The notes under the pieces are model-generated. The model did no database searches. It was not told the DNA's origin and was given only the letters and a program-made list of their open reading frames with translations. The position numbers were made by a program, and so were the translations under genes. From positions 1 through 8,195 of the forward strand of contig CANFIV010000053.1 in assembly GCA_947446935.1 (NCBI GenBank): a DNA stretch of 8,195 nt, written 5' to 3'. The DNA is from Sphingomonadaceae bacterium (GTDB taxonomy: Bacteria; Pseudomonadota; Alphaproteobacteria; Sphingomonadales; Sphingomonadaceae). Within the stretch, counting starts at the first letter, position 1. Every line of letters begins with the position of its first letter. This document shows, one piece after another, positions 1 to 7,124 of this stretch.

Positions 1-1
1 C

Positions 2-163
2 GTTGGGCGCGATCACCTTGCACTCGCCTGCCTTGCGCCGCGAATCGGGGCAATGGCCGGCCCGGGCTGGCAACACATTGAAATCGCGCAGACACGTAGT
101 GACCACGCAGTGCTGGCACTCGCCGTGCAAATGTGCGAAACAGTGTCACCTAGAGGACACTGA
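2..163 (+). CDS. hemD: Uroporphyrinogen-III synthase, C-terminal end (partial)
   Basis: An open frame runs in from the left edge for 53 codons and ends at TGA 161-163. The visible part has the pattern of a HemD C-terminus: an LALACLAPRIG stretch, then AGPGW, a short strand (HIEIA), an SDHAVLALA helix and a final MCE. In the family this corresponds to the last strand-helix unit of the two-lobed enzyme, which cyclises hydroxymethylbilane to uroporphyrinogen III in the cytoplasm. The next gene encodes a mitofilin-like protein, which commonly follows hemD in alphaproteobacteria, and this supports the call. Only about a fifth of the gene is in the window, and the catalytic cleft cannot be judged. 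The assignment rests on a short segment plus context. The minus-strand frame over the same bases is cysteine-rich but has a stop just upstream and no good start. Confidence 0.6.
   Translation, partial: VGRDHLALACLAPRIGAMAGPGWQHIEIAQTRSDHAVLALAVQMCETVSPRGH
141..162 (+). other. Hairpin-forming inverted repeat at the hemD stop codon
   Basis: CAGTGTC (141-147) and GACACTG (156-162) are perfect reverse complements separated by eight bases, giving a 7-bp stem. The right arm contains the first two bases of the hemD TGA stop. No run of T follows (the next bases are ACAACTGAAAAA), so it is not a standard intrinsic terminator. It could be a weak RNA structure in the hemD-mitofilin transcript that affects mRNA stability or translation of the downstream gene. 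Seven-bp repeats also occur by chance, so a role is not established. Confidence 0.4.
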
Positions 164-181
164 CAACTGAAAAATGATCCT

Positions 182-1069
182 ATGCAGGACATGACCTTTG
201 GCTCGCCACTGGCCCTTCAGCGCACCCGATCTGGGCGCGGGCGGGCCGTGCTTATTGTCTTTCTGATCCTCGCCGCACTCTGCGGAGGCGCTTGGTATGG
301 CTGGCAAAGCGGCTGGCTCAAGGTCAGCATTGCCAATGACCTGATCTCGCCGGAACCCTCGCCCTCTGCGGCGATGTCGCAGGCGGCCGCGGTCACCTCT
401 GCCAATCTTGCCGCCACCGATGCTGCCCTCACCGCCGCTGCCGCCAAAGTCTCGGCACTTGAGCAACGCCTTGCCGAACTGAACCAGCAAGCCGCGAATG
501 CCGCCGGGCAGGCCGGACAGGCCGAGGCCCTGCTTGTCGCCTTTGCTGCCCGCCGCGCGATCGAGCGCGGCCAGGCGCTCGGCTATCTTGAAGCTCAGTT
601 GCGGGTCCGCTTTGGCAACACCCAGCCGGTTGCGGTCGATCGGGTGATCGCCGCCGCGCAAAAGCCCGTCACGCTCCCCATGCTCGGCGAGAGTTTCGAG
701 CGTCTGAGCCCTGAGCTTATCGGCGGTGCAAAAGGTGAAGGCACTTGGGACTGGCTGACACGGCAAATGGGCGAGCTTTTCGTGATCCGCCATTCCGACA
801 TGCCGTCCCCCACCCCGGAAAGCCGCGCGATACGGGTACGTGAGGCGCTGGCCGGGGGCCGCATCGATCTGGCGATTGCCGAAGTCGAACGCATGCCAGG
901 CAAGGACGCTGCGACCGAGTGGCTCGCGCACGCCCGCGATTTCGCGATGACCGAGCATGCGCTCGATCAACTCGAGACCGCCTCGCTTTCGTTCCCGGTG
1001 ACGCCGCAAGTGGTCAAACCTGCCGCGCCAGCCTCTGCCACGCCTGCTGCAAGCCAGCCGGCCAACTGA
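182..1069 (+). CDS. Mitofilin/Mic60-like inner-membrane protein (COG4223 type)
   Basis: This is a 295-residue protein with a basic N-terminus (R14-R21) and one hydrophobic anchor at about residues 22-40, so the bulk should lie in the periplasm. Residues 75-118 are rich in Ala, Leu, Glu and Gln and look like a coiled coil. A segment FAARRAIERGQALGYLEAQL (121-140) and a C-terminal helical region (about 210-267, with AGGRIDLAIAEVERMPG) match the layout of alphaproteobacterial mitofilin-like proteins encoded after hemD. A low-complexity Ala/Pro tail follows (279-295). Relatives help to shape inner-membrane folds and contacts with the outer membrane; that role here is inferred. It is short for the family because the coiled coil is brief. 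The start at ATG 182 is 18 bases after the putative hemD stop and has no strong ribosome-binding site, so it may depend on coupling. ATG 191, in frame, is an alternative start. It is convergent with the next gene, with a 9-base gap. Confidence 0.65.
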   Translation: MQDMTFGSPLALQRTRSGRGRAVLIVFLILAALCGGAWYGWQSGWLKVSIANDLISPEPSPSAAMSQAAAVTSANLAATDAALTAAAAKVSALEQRLAELNQQAANAAGQAGQAEALLVAFAARRAIERGQALGYLEAQLRVRFGNTQPVAVDRVIAAAQKPVTLPMLGESFERLSPELIGGAKGEGTWDWLTRQMGELFVIRHSDMPSPTPESRAIRVREALAGGRIDLAIAEVERMPGKDAATEWLAHARDFAMTEHALDQLETASLSFPVTPQVVKPAAPASATPAASQPAN

Positions 1070-1078
1070 TCGCGACGA

Positions 1079-2299
1079 TCAAGCCTGCAAAAGGCTGGGC
1101 AAAGTCCCGCTCATTCCGCGCGCCTCGTCCATAAAGAAGTGCTTGAGCGCAGGCAGCCGCTGCACGCCCGCCATGCCGAGCCGCCGGATCGCAGAAGGAA
1201 GCCGCCCGGGCACGCCGAACAGCCGGGTCAGCACATCGGTCGCGGCCGAAACCATGAAGGTATCCGCCGCGCGCCAACGTTCGTAGCGCGCGAGCACCTG
1301 CGCGTCGCCCGGATCGAGCCCGAGGCGCATGCCGTCGGTGAGCACCTCGATCAGCGCCGCGACATCGCGCAGCCCGACATTGAGACCCTGCCCGGCTATC
1401 GGATGCATGCCGTGCGCCGCATCGCCAACGAGCGCGAGGCGCTGTGCCACCATGCGCGCGGTGTGGTGGAAATTGAGCGGCCACGATGTGCGCGACCCGG
1501 TCAGCGCCACGGCGCCAAAAATGCCGCCCATGCGCTCCCGCACTGCGCTGAGGAACGCGCCGTCGGGCAGAGCCAGAACGCCGGCGGCGTCGCCTTCGGC
1601 CACGGTCCACACCAGCGCCGAGCGATGCCGCCCTTCCGCATCGTCGAGCAAGGGCAGCAGCGCGAACGGCCCGGCAGGATAGAAGATCTCCCACGCAACA
1701 TTGCCGTGCGGCTTCTCGTGGCTCAGCCCCGCGATGATCGCGCGGTGGCCATATTTCCATCTCGCCGGAGTGAACCCCGCCTCATCACGCGTGGGCGAGG
1801 CGCGGCCTTCCGCGCCGACCAGCAGGCGGCCGGTCAGCGTGCGGCCATCGGCCAGCGAAACCGCAACCCCATGATCACCGCGTTCACGCGAGACGACTTT
1901 GGCATTGGGCAAGAATGTGATCGCACTTTCCTTCGCAGCCGCCGCGTACATGGCGATGCGTAGATCGCGATTGGCGAACATGCGGCCCAGCGTGCCATCC
2001 TCGGCACCCGGCTGGAAATCGATCCTCCCCGGCTTCATCCCGTCGGTCACCGCAATCGAGGCGATCGGGCAGCCAAGCGGCTCCAGCGTCTCCGCCAAGC
2101 CGAGATGGGTGTAGAGATTCCAGCTCGCGGTCGAGATGGCAGAGGCGCGGCCATCGAAACCGTCCGCAGTTTGTGCAGCCGGATCCGAATTATCGACCAC
2201 CACGCTGGTGATCCCGGCCCGTGCGAGGCCGATGGCGAGCGTCATGCCCACCAGCCCGCCGCCGAGAATGACAACTTCAGCGTTTACGTCTGCGCTCAC
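1079..2299 (-). CDS. UbiH/UbiF/COQ6-family FAD-dependent monooxygenase
   Basis: This 406-residue protein is of normal length for the ubiquinone-biosynthesis flavin hydroxylases, which add hydroxyl groups to the quinone ring using FAD, NAD(P)H and O2 at the inner face of the membrane. Visible motifs are the N-terminal dinucleotide-binding GGGLVG (13-18), the family segment DGRASAIS (49-56), NRDLR (110-114), a DG-type motif VGAEGRAS (161-168) and the FAD-binding VGDAAHGMHPIAGQGLN (291-307). The last of these is the classic GD motif of the family. The usual Asp of the DG motif is Glu (E164). Which ring position it hydroxylates cannot be told from sequence alone, so no symbol is given. The start is GTG and overlaps the stop of the upstream phosphatase gene as GTGA, with a GGAG ribosome-binding site 7 bases upstream. 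The two genes are therefore probably co-transcribed and translationally coupled. The stop is TGA at 1079-1081. Confidence 0.9.
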   Translation of the reverse strand: MSADVNAEVVILGGGLVGMTLAIGLARAGITSVVVDNSDPAAQTADGFDGRASAISTASWNLYTHLGLAETLEPLGCPIASIAVTDGMKPGRIDFQPGAEDGTLGRMFANRDLRIAMYAAAAKESAITFLPNAKVVSRERGDHGVAVSLADGRTLTGRLLVGAEGRASPTRDEAGFTPARWKYGHRAIIAGLSHEKPHGNVAWEIFYPAGPFALLPLLDDAEGRHRSALVWTVAEGDAAGVLALPDGAFLSAVRERMGGIFGAVALTGSRTSWPLNFHHTARMVAQRLALVGDAAHGMHPIAGQGLNVGLRDVAALIEVLTDGMRLGLDPGDAQVLARYERWRAADTFMVSAATDVLTRLFGVPGRLPSAIRRLGMAGVQRLPALKHFFMDEARGMSGTLPSLLQA

Positions 2300-4065
2300 G
2301 GGTTGGCTCCACAGGTGCTGCCGGTTCCGGCATCAAGATCGAGGCAGCGACCATCGAATGTGCCCGGCGCCACCGGCAGGCCGAGCAGCGCGACAAGCGT
2401 TGGCGCGATATCGACAGTCTCGACCGGGCTCGGCTGCTCGAATCCGGTCATCCCCTTGCGCCAGAACAGGATCGGCACGCGCCGGTCATAATCCCAGGGC
2501 GAGCCATGTGTCGCGACGATCCCGGGCGCAGGCGTGACGATGGGCACCACACCGCGCTTGAGCAGCAGCACCAGATCGCCGGAGCGCGGCTGATAGAACG
2601 AGGCCTTGGCGCGGTCCTGCAGCGACCAGGTTTCGGGCGAACCGGTCGGCGCAGGCGCAGCAGCGAGTTCGGCGCCGGTGAACACCGCAGCAACTTGCGG
2701 ATTGGCAGTGAGGTCGGCCTTGGCTGCCTCGATCACGCGGGCCTTGTCCGCATCTGAAAGGTCGCGGCGCACCCAGAAATCGCCCGATGCGCCGTCAGAT
2801 TGGATCAGGCCTTTGGCATCGAGCCCAGTCTTCGCCGCCACCGCCGTGCTCAGCGCTTCGGGGAGCAGGGCCTTGTCGGCGCGCTGCGCAACCGGCAGCG
2901 CCTGCTCATCAAGCCGCTCGGGCAGATCGAAACCGCCATGGTCTGCCGTCAGCACAACCGCATAATCAATGCCGCGCTGGTCGAGCGCGATGAAGAAATC
3001 ACCCAGCGCCAGATCGAGCTGCTGCATCTGGATGCACATTTCCGCGCCTTCGGTGCCAAAGGCATGCCCGACATAGTCCGTGGCGGAGAGGCTGACCGAA
3101 AGGACATCGGGCGCGGTACCTTTGCCCAGCTTGAGCTCGTCAACCATCTCGGTGGCAAGAACGACCGTCGCCCGATCCATGCGCGGGGAGGCGCGAAAGC
3201 CATTCTTGTCCCCGGCCGCAAGCGCGAAGCGGCCCGCGCCGACCGAGAACGTGCCGGCGGCACCGCCTGAAAGGCCGGCGGCCAGACTGCCAAGACCGGA
3301 CGAACTGCCCGAAGTCTGCAGCGGCACCGCGCGATCCTTGCCCTGGCACCAGTCGGGAAGCGCAAAGCCCGGCGCGCCTGCGCCCAGCACGGTGGCGAGC
3401 GAGGCGTTTTCGTTTACGGCGACCGGCGTCAGCACACGGCCATCGAGCGTCGCGAAAGCGCCGCTCTTCCACCAATAGACCTCGTCAATCACATGCCCGC
3501 CCATCATCAGCGCGGCGCGGTCCTTGCCCGAGACGGCGACATTGCGGCTCGCGGGCCAGACGGCCTTCATCCGTTCACCCAAAGTCGGCACCAACAGATG
3601 GCTGACCGATGCGACATAATCCTTGGGGTCGGACGCGGCCTTGGTCTCGTCCTCCGCGCAATAGACCGTCTTCTTGCCCCGCGTGACAGACTGGTCGATC
3701 CAGGTGTTGGCCACAATGCCGGTATGCGAAGGGTGCATGCCGGTCAGGATCGTCGAGTGTCCGGGGCAGGTCTCGGTCGCGGCATGGCTTTGATAGCCTG
3801 CCGGGAAGACGGCGCCCTGTGCCAGACGGGCAAGGCCGCCGGTAAAGTGCGAGCGATACTGCGCGAAGAGATCGGCGGAGAATTGGTCGACTGAAATCGC
3901 CACGATGAGTTTGGGCGCGCCCTTGGCAGGCAAAACTGCGGCCGGCGCGGCGGCTTTGGCAACGCGCGGCGCTTTCGGCCGGGCGGCGCAGGCATGCGGC
4001 ATAACCAATGCAGCAGCGAGCACAGCGGCGCCCCAGCGGGCCGGCAGGGATATGCGAAACGCCAT
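2296..4065 (-). CDS. Secreted alkaline phosphatase, SPAP/PafA type (Thr nucleophile)
   Basis: This 589-residue protein has a signal peptide: basic start, hydrophobic core 12-22 and an A25-C26-A27 cleavage motif. It should be periplasmic. The alkaline-phosphatase-superfamily metal sites are visible: D60, nucleophile T99 in TCPGHST, D330 and H334 in DYVGH, D375-H376 in TADHGG, and H520 in ATHGSPWD. N120 and the pair K181/R183 (SGKDR) fit the phosphate-binding Asn, Lys and Arg of the Sphingomonas enzyme SPAP. As I recall them, its residues T89, N110, K171 and R173 all lie ten positions lower. These mark a monoesterase (phosphate-releasing) rather than a diesterase/NPP. Six cysteines remain in the mature protein (100, 136, 240, 344, 574, 585). 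Residues 251-275 form a Gly/Ser/Ala-rich stretch. The ATG at 4065 has a strong GAGGAAGG site 7 bases upstream. The gene is first in a unit with the UbiH-type gene and divergent from the DsbD-like gene. No Pho box was recognised. Confidence 0.92.
   Translation of the reverse strand: MAFRISLPARWGAAVLAAALVMPHACAARPKAPRVAKAAAPAAVLPAKGAPKLIVAISVDQFSADLFAQYRSHFTGGLARLAQGAVFPAGYQSHAATETCPGHSTILTGMHPSHTGIVANTWIDQSVTRGKKTVYCAEDETKAASDPKDYVASVSHLLVPTLGERMKAVWPASRNVAVSGKDRAALMMGGHVIDEVYWWKSGAFATLDGRVLTPVAVNENASLATVLGAGAPGFALPDWCQGKDRAVPLQTSGSSSGLGSLAAGLSGGAAGTFSVGAGRFALAAGDKNGFRASPRMDRATVVLATEMVDELKLGKGTAPDVLSVSLSATDYVGHAFGTEGAEMCIQMQQLDLALGDFFIALDQRGIDYAVVLTADHGGFDLPERLDEQALPVAQRADKALLPEALSTAVAAKTGLDAKGLIQSDGASGDFWVRRDLSDADKARVIEAAKADLTANPQVAAVFTGAELAAAPAPTGSPETWSLQDRAKASFYQPRSGDLVLLLKRGVVPIVTPAPGIVATHGSPWDYDRRVPILFWRKGMTGFEQPSPVETVDIAPTLVALLGLPVAPGTFDGRCLDLDAGTGSTCGANP
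2307..2310 (-). promoter_or_regulatory. Ribosome-binding site for the UbiH-type gene
   Basis: Read on the minus strand, GGAG lies 7 bases before the GTG at 2299. It sits inside the last codons of the phosphatase gene. It supports GTG as the true start and places initiation at the GTGA stop/start overlap. Confidence 0.6.
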
Positions 4066-4257
4066 TGGGTAACCTTCCTCGGATCAGGCCCGAACTGGAC
4101 TCGCCAGCTTCGCACCGCAGACGGCTGGTTGATGGCCCCGGTCGCCCGCGCGCGCAAGGGGTTGCACGCAAAGGCGTGTCCGCAAGGGCAGGCCATTTGG
4201 GAACCGTGACCAGCCGAGCCGGTGGCCAAAACCTCCGCGTTGGGATAAAGGGCGCAT
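4066..4257. promoter_or_regulatory. Divergent intergenic region with presumed promoters
   Basis: These 192 bases separate two genes that point away from each other, so at least one promoter for each is expected here. I could not fix convincing -35/-10 pairs: TTGCAC at 4162-4167 resembles a -35 box but has no matching -10. A small inverted repeat, CACGC (4165-4169) and GCGTG (4174-4178), has a four-base loop. On the plus strand AAAGGG (4247-4252) is a plausible ribosome-binding site 5 bases before the ATG at 4258. No coding frame here looks real. Confidence 0.45.
4073..4080 (-). promoter_or_regulatory. Strong ribosome-binding site for the alkaline phosphatase
   Basis: On the minus strand GAGGAAGG lies 7 bases before the ATG at 4065. 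It is the best Shine-Dalgarno sequence in the window and fixes the phosphatase start. Confidence 0.75.
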
Positions 4258-6336
4258 ATGTCGATCCTGAGAAACTTCGCCCTTCTGCTCACCGCATTCT
4301 GGCTGGCGCTGGGTGCTGCCCCCGCCATGGCCGAAAGCCAGCACATCCGTGCCTCGCTGCTTGCCGAGCGCCCCGCACAGCCGGGTGAAACAATCACGCT
4401 CGCGGTCTTGATGCAGCCGGACAAGGGGTGGCACGGCTATTGGTCGAACCCGGGCGATGCGGGCTTGCCCATCTCGCTCGAATGGACCCTGCCGAGCGGC
4501 GCGGGGACCGGGGCTATCGAGTTTCCCGTGCCGCAGACGCTGCTGGTGCAGGGGTTGATGAACCATGTTTACGAGCATGACTATGCCGTGCTGGTGCCGT
4601 TCACCGTGCCAAAGGACGCCCAGCCCGGGTCAATCCTGCCCGTAGCCGCGCAAGCCAACTGGCTCGCCTGCACCGAGGCGATCTGCGTGCCAGAGCAGGC
4701 CAAGCTGGAGGGCACTGTCACGGTCGGCACCGGATCGGCGGACGCGCGCTTCGAAGGCTGGCGCGCCGCCCTGCCCGCGCCGCTCGACCGGAAGGGCACC
4801 TTTTCGGCTAGCCCCAATGGCTGGCGCATCGCTGTTCCCTTCCCTGCAAGCGCTGCCATCGGCGAGCCGCACTTCTTCATCGAGTCCCAAGGCGTGGCGG
4901 ACTACGCCAAGCCGCAGGCTTTCAGCCGCAGCGGCGATACGCTGATCATCGAACTCGCACGCGCCGCCTTCCCCGCACCCGAAGCGCCCACCACGCTGGC
5001 GGGTGTGCTCTCGCTCGGCGCCGGGCCGAAGGGCGAGAGCCTTGGCGGTATTGCCTTTATTGCCACACCCGGAGCAGTGCCTCCCGCAGGCACCCCGCTC
5101 GGCAAGGCGGATGCGCCCGCGCCGTTCTCGGCCGTCACGCTCGCGCTCGCCATTCTCGGCGCGATGGTGGGCGGGCTGATCCTCAATGTCATGCCCTGCG
5201 TGTTTCCGATCCTCAGCCTCAAGGCGATGGCGCTCGCCCGCGCCGGCAGCCACAACGCCCATGTCGAGGGCGTGGCCTATACCGCTGGCGTGATGCTGGC
5301 CTGCATGGGTCTCGGCGCGGCGATGCTTGCGCTGCGCGCAGCGGGAACGCAGGTGGGCTGGGCATTCCAGTTGCAGGACCCGGGCGTGGTGGCGCTGCTG
5401 CTGCTGCTGGCCGTTGCGATCACGGCCAACTTTGCCGGGTTCTATGAACTGCCGGGCCTTTCAATCGAGAGCGGCTCTGGCACTGCCAAAGGCGGCTGGA
5501 TCGGTGCGTTCGGCACCGGGCTGCTCGCAGCGTTCGTCGCGACGCCCTGCACCGGGCCGTTCATGGCCGCAGCCGTGGGCGCGGCGCTGGTACTGCCCGC
5601 GTGGGCGGCGATGGCCGTGTTTGCCGCACTGGGCTTTGGTCTTGCGCTGCCGTTCCTGCTGCTCGGCTTCGTTCCCGCGCTGCGCCGCCTGCTGCCGAAG
5701 CCCGGCGCATGGATGGAGCGGTTCCGCCGCGCGATGGCGGTGCCGATGGGGCTGACCGTGCTCGCACTCGGCTGGCTGGCGTGGCGTCTCGGTGGTCCGG
5801 CATATGCAGCGGGGGCCATTGCGCTGGCGGTGCTGGTGGTGGTGCTCTTGATCGCCATTGGCCGGGCGCAGCGGCGGGGTCTTGGCACCGCGCGCTGGGC
5901 ACTGCCTGGCGGCATTGCGCTCGCCGCGCTGGCGCTTGCCGCCACGCCGCGGCTCGCGACCGCTGGTCCGGGTGGAGCGATCGAGGCCGGGCTGCTTGAT
6001 GCCAAGCCCTTCAGCGAAGCCGCGCTGGCTGAGGCGCGGAAGGCCGGCAAGCCGGTCTTCGCCTATTTCACCGCCGACTGGTGCCTCTCCTGCAAGGTCA
6101 ACGAGAACGTCGCGATCGAGCGCGAATCCACCCGCGATGCCTTCCGCAAGGCAGGTGTCGTGGTGCTGGTGGGCGACTGGACGCGCCGCGACCCGAAGAT
6201 CACGAGCTTCCTCTCGCAGCAGGGCGCGGCAGGCGTTCCGCTCTATCTGTGGTACCCGGCGGGGGCCGCAGCACCACAGAAACTGCCGCAAGTGCTGAGC
6301 GCAGATTACATGGCGGGGCTGCCTAAAGCGTCCTGA
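4258..6336 (+). CDS. dsbD: DsbD/ScsB-like membrane thiol-disulfide reductase
   Basis: This 692-residue, three-part protein carries electrons from cytoplasmic thioredoxin across the inner membrane to periplasmic disulfides. A signal peptide (1-25, ending AMA) leads to a periplasmic N-terminal domain of about 260 residues with a cysteine pair C138/C143 (CTEAIC) and the motifs GWHGYWSNPGDAG (57-69) and ANWLAC (133-138). The membrane core (about 290-563) has roughly eight hydrophobic helices, with the redox cysteines in NVMPCVFP (C314) and ATPCTGPF (C431). The C-terminal thioredoxin-like domain has YFTADWCLSCK (603-613), active cysteines C609/C612 and a likely cis-Pro in GVPLYLWY (P661). All six expected redox cysteines are present. 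The large N-terminal domain resembles ScsB and other long DsbD forms more than E. coli DsbD. No cytochrome-c maturation gene or dedicated partner lies beside it. The gene stands alone on its strand, divergent from the phosphatase, and converges on the SDR gene with a 9-base gap. Confidence 0.93.
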   Translation: MSILRNFALLLTAFWLALGAAPAMAESQHIRASLLAERPAQPGETITLAVLMQPDKGWHGYWSNPGDAGLPISLEWTLPSGAGTGAIEFPVPQTLLVQGLMNHVYEHDYAVLVPFTVPKDAQPGSILPVAAQANWLACTEAICVPEQAKLEGTVTVGTGSADARFEGWRAALPAPLDRKGTFSASPNGWRIAVPFPASAAIGEPHFFIESQGVADYAKPQAFSRSGDTLIIELARAAFPAPEAPTTLAGVLSLGAGPKGESLGGIAFIATPGAVPPAGTPLGKADAPAPFSAVTLALAILGAMVGGLILNVMPCVFPILSLKAMALARAGSHNAHVEGVAYTAGVMLACMGLGAAMLALRAAGTQVGWAFQLQDPGVVALLLLLAVAITANFAGFYELPGLSIESGSGTAKGGWIGAFGTGLLAAFVATPCTGPFMAAAVGAALVLPAWAAMAVFAALGFGLALPFLLLGFVPALRRLLPKPGAWMERFRRAMAVPMGLTVLALGWLAWRLGGPAYAAGAIALAVLVVVLLIAIGRAQRRGLGTARWALPGGIALAALALAATPRLATAGPGGAIEAGLLDAKPFSEAALAEARKAGKPVFAYFTADWCLSCKVNENVAIERESTRDAFRKAGVVVLVGDWTRRDPKITSFLSQQGAAGVPLYLWYPAGAAAPQKLPQVLSADYMAGLPKAS

Positions 6337-6345
6337 AGGCCCGGT

Positions 6346-7110
6346 CTACAAGCTCTGCCCGTCGTCCACCGTGATATGCGAACCCGTCACCTGGCGTGAG
6401 GCGTCGCTGGCGAAGAACACCATCGGTTCATCCAGCGCCGTGATGTCAGTCAGGCGGCGGCGCGGCCATGTGTTGATCTGCGCCTTGCCGCCTTCGGTAG
6501 CGAACCAGTCGCCGGCGATTTCCGTGCTGATGTAGCCCGGCTGGATCGTGTTGACGCTGATCCCCAGCCGCGCCCATTCCTGCGCCAGCTGGCGGCCAAG
6601 GTGTTGCACGGCGAGCTTGGTGGCGGCGTAGGACGCATCCCCCTGCCCGGTCATGTGCGAGGTGATCGAGCCGATGAGAATGACCCGGCCCTTCTCGCTC
6701 TGCTTCGAACCGGCAGCTATCATCCGCCGCGCCCCTTCGCGCGCCGTGAGGTAGACGCCGGTAAAATTGGTATCGACCACGCTGCGAATGCCCTCGGCCG
6801 GAACATCGAGCGCGCGGCCCGGCACCACGATTCCGGCATTGGCGACGACCACATCGGGCACGCCGATCTGGGCCTCGGCCGCATCGAAAGCCGCGATGAT
6901 CGAGGCCTCGTCGTTCACGTCGAGCGCCACGGCCAGCGCCTTGCCGCCGCCCGCGTTGATCTCGTCCGCCAGCGCCGCCACGCGCTCCACGCGACGCGCG
7001 CCGATCACGACGGCTGCGCCTTCGCCCGCATAGAGCCGCGCGAAATGCTCGCCGAGGCCCGAGGAAGCGCCGGTGATCAGCGCAATGCGGCCTGCCAGTC
7101 TGTTACCCAT
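6346..7110 (-). CDS. Short-chain dehydrogenase/reductase (classical SDR)
   Basis: This 254-residue protein is of typical classical SDR length, a cytoplasmic NAD(P)-dependent oxidoreductase. It has the cofactor motif TGASSGLG (13-20), ARR after the second strand (38-40, which favours NADP), LDV (63-65), NAG (91-93), N115, and the catalytic S148 (IGSITS), Y161 and K165 (YAATK), followed by PGYISTE (191-197). The C-terminus VTGSHITVDDGQSL is usual for the family. The substrate cannot be inferred. The chosen ATG at 7110 lies 15 bases after the parC stop with only a weak ribosome-binding site, so translation probably depends on parC. Its first codons (GGTAACAGAC) are repeated just upstream, next to another ATG that overlaps the parC stop but is out of frame. 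The stop is TAG. Confidence 0.93.
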   Translation of the reverse strand: MGNRLAGRIALITGASSGLGEHFARLYAGEGAAVVIGARRVERVAALADEINAGGGKALAVALDVNDEASIIAAFDAAEAQIGVPDVVVANAGIVVPGRALDVPAEGIRSVVDTNFTGVYLTAREGARRMIAAGSKQSEKGRVILIGSITSHMTGQGDASYAATKLAVQHLGRQLAQEWARLGISVNTIQPGYISTEIAGDWFATEGGKAQINTWPRRRLTDITALDEPMVFFASDASRQVTGSHITVDDGQSL

Positions 7111-7124
7111 GATGTCTGTTACCC
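7098..7124. repeat. 11-bp direct repeat at the parC-SDR junction
   Basis: On the minus strand GGGTAACAGAC occurs twice, at 7124-7114 and 7108-7098, with a 16-bp period and ATCAT between. The second copy supplies the last base of the SDR start codon plus codons 2-4; the first fills most of the intergenic gap. It looks like a short tandem duplication. Confidence 0.8.

Noticed and set aside
1..136. Minus-strand cysteine-rich frame (C-x-x-C type spacing) at the left edge
   Set aside because: It has a stop codon immediately upstream and only a TTG or internal GTG as start, while the plus-strand frame over the same bases matches a HemD C-terminus and leads into the next gene.
146..1009. 287-residue minus-strand open frame
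   Set aside because: It is Arg/Gly-rich with no family resemblance and lies wholly opposite the mitofilin-like gene; a typical shadow in GC-rich DNA.
1139..1963. 274-residue plus-strand open frame
   Set aside because: It is antisense to the UbiH-type gene, whose motifs are unambiguous; its composition (His/Arg-rich) is that of a shadow frame.
4141..4190. TTGCAC box and small inverted repeat as a promoter/operator for dsbD
   Set aside because: No -10 element at a suitable distance, and the stem is only 5 bp; too weak to call as a separate site.
5461..6291. 276-residue minus-strand open frame
   Set aside because: It is antisense to the membrane core and thioredoxin domain of the DsbD-like gene and has no recognisable motif.
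6337..6345. Shared terminator between the convergent DsbD-like and SDR genes
   Set aside because: The 9-base gap and flanks show no GC stem with a T-run on either strand. The same holds for 1070-1078.
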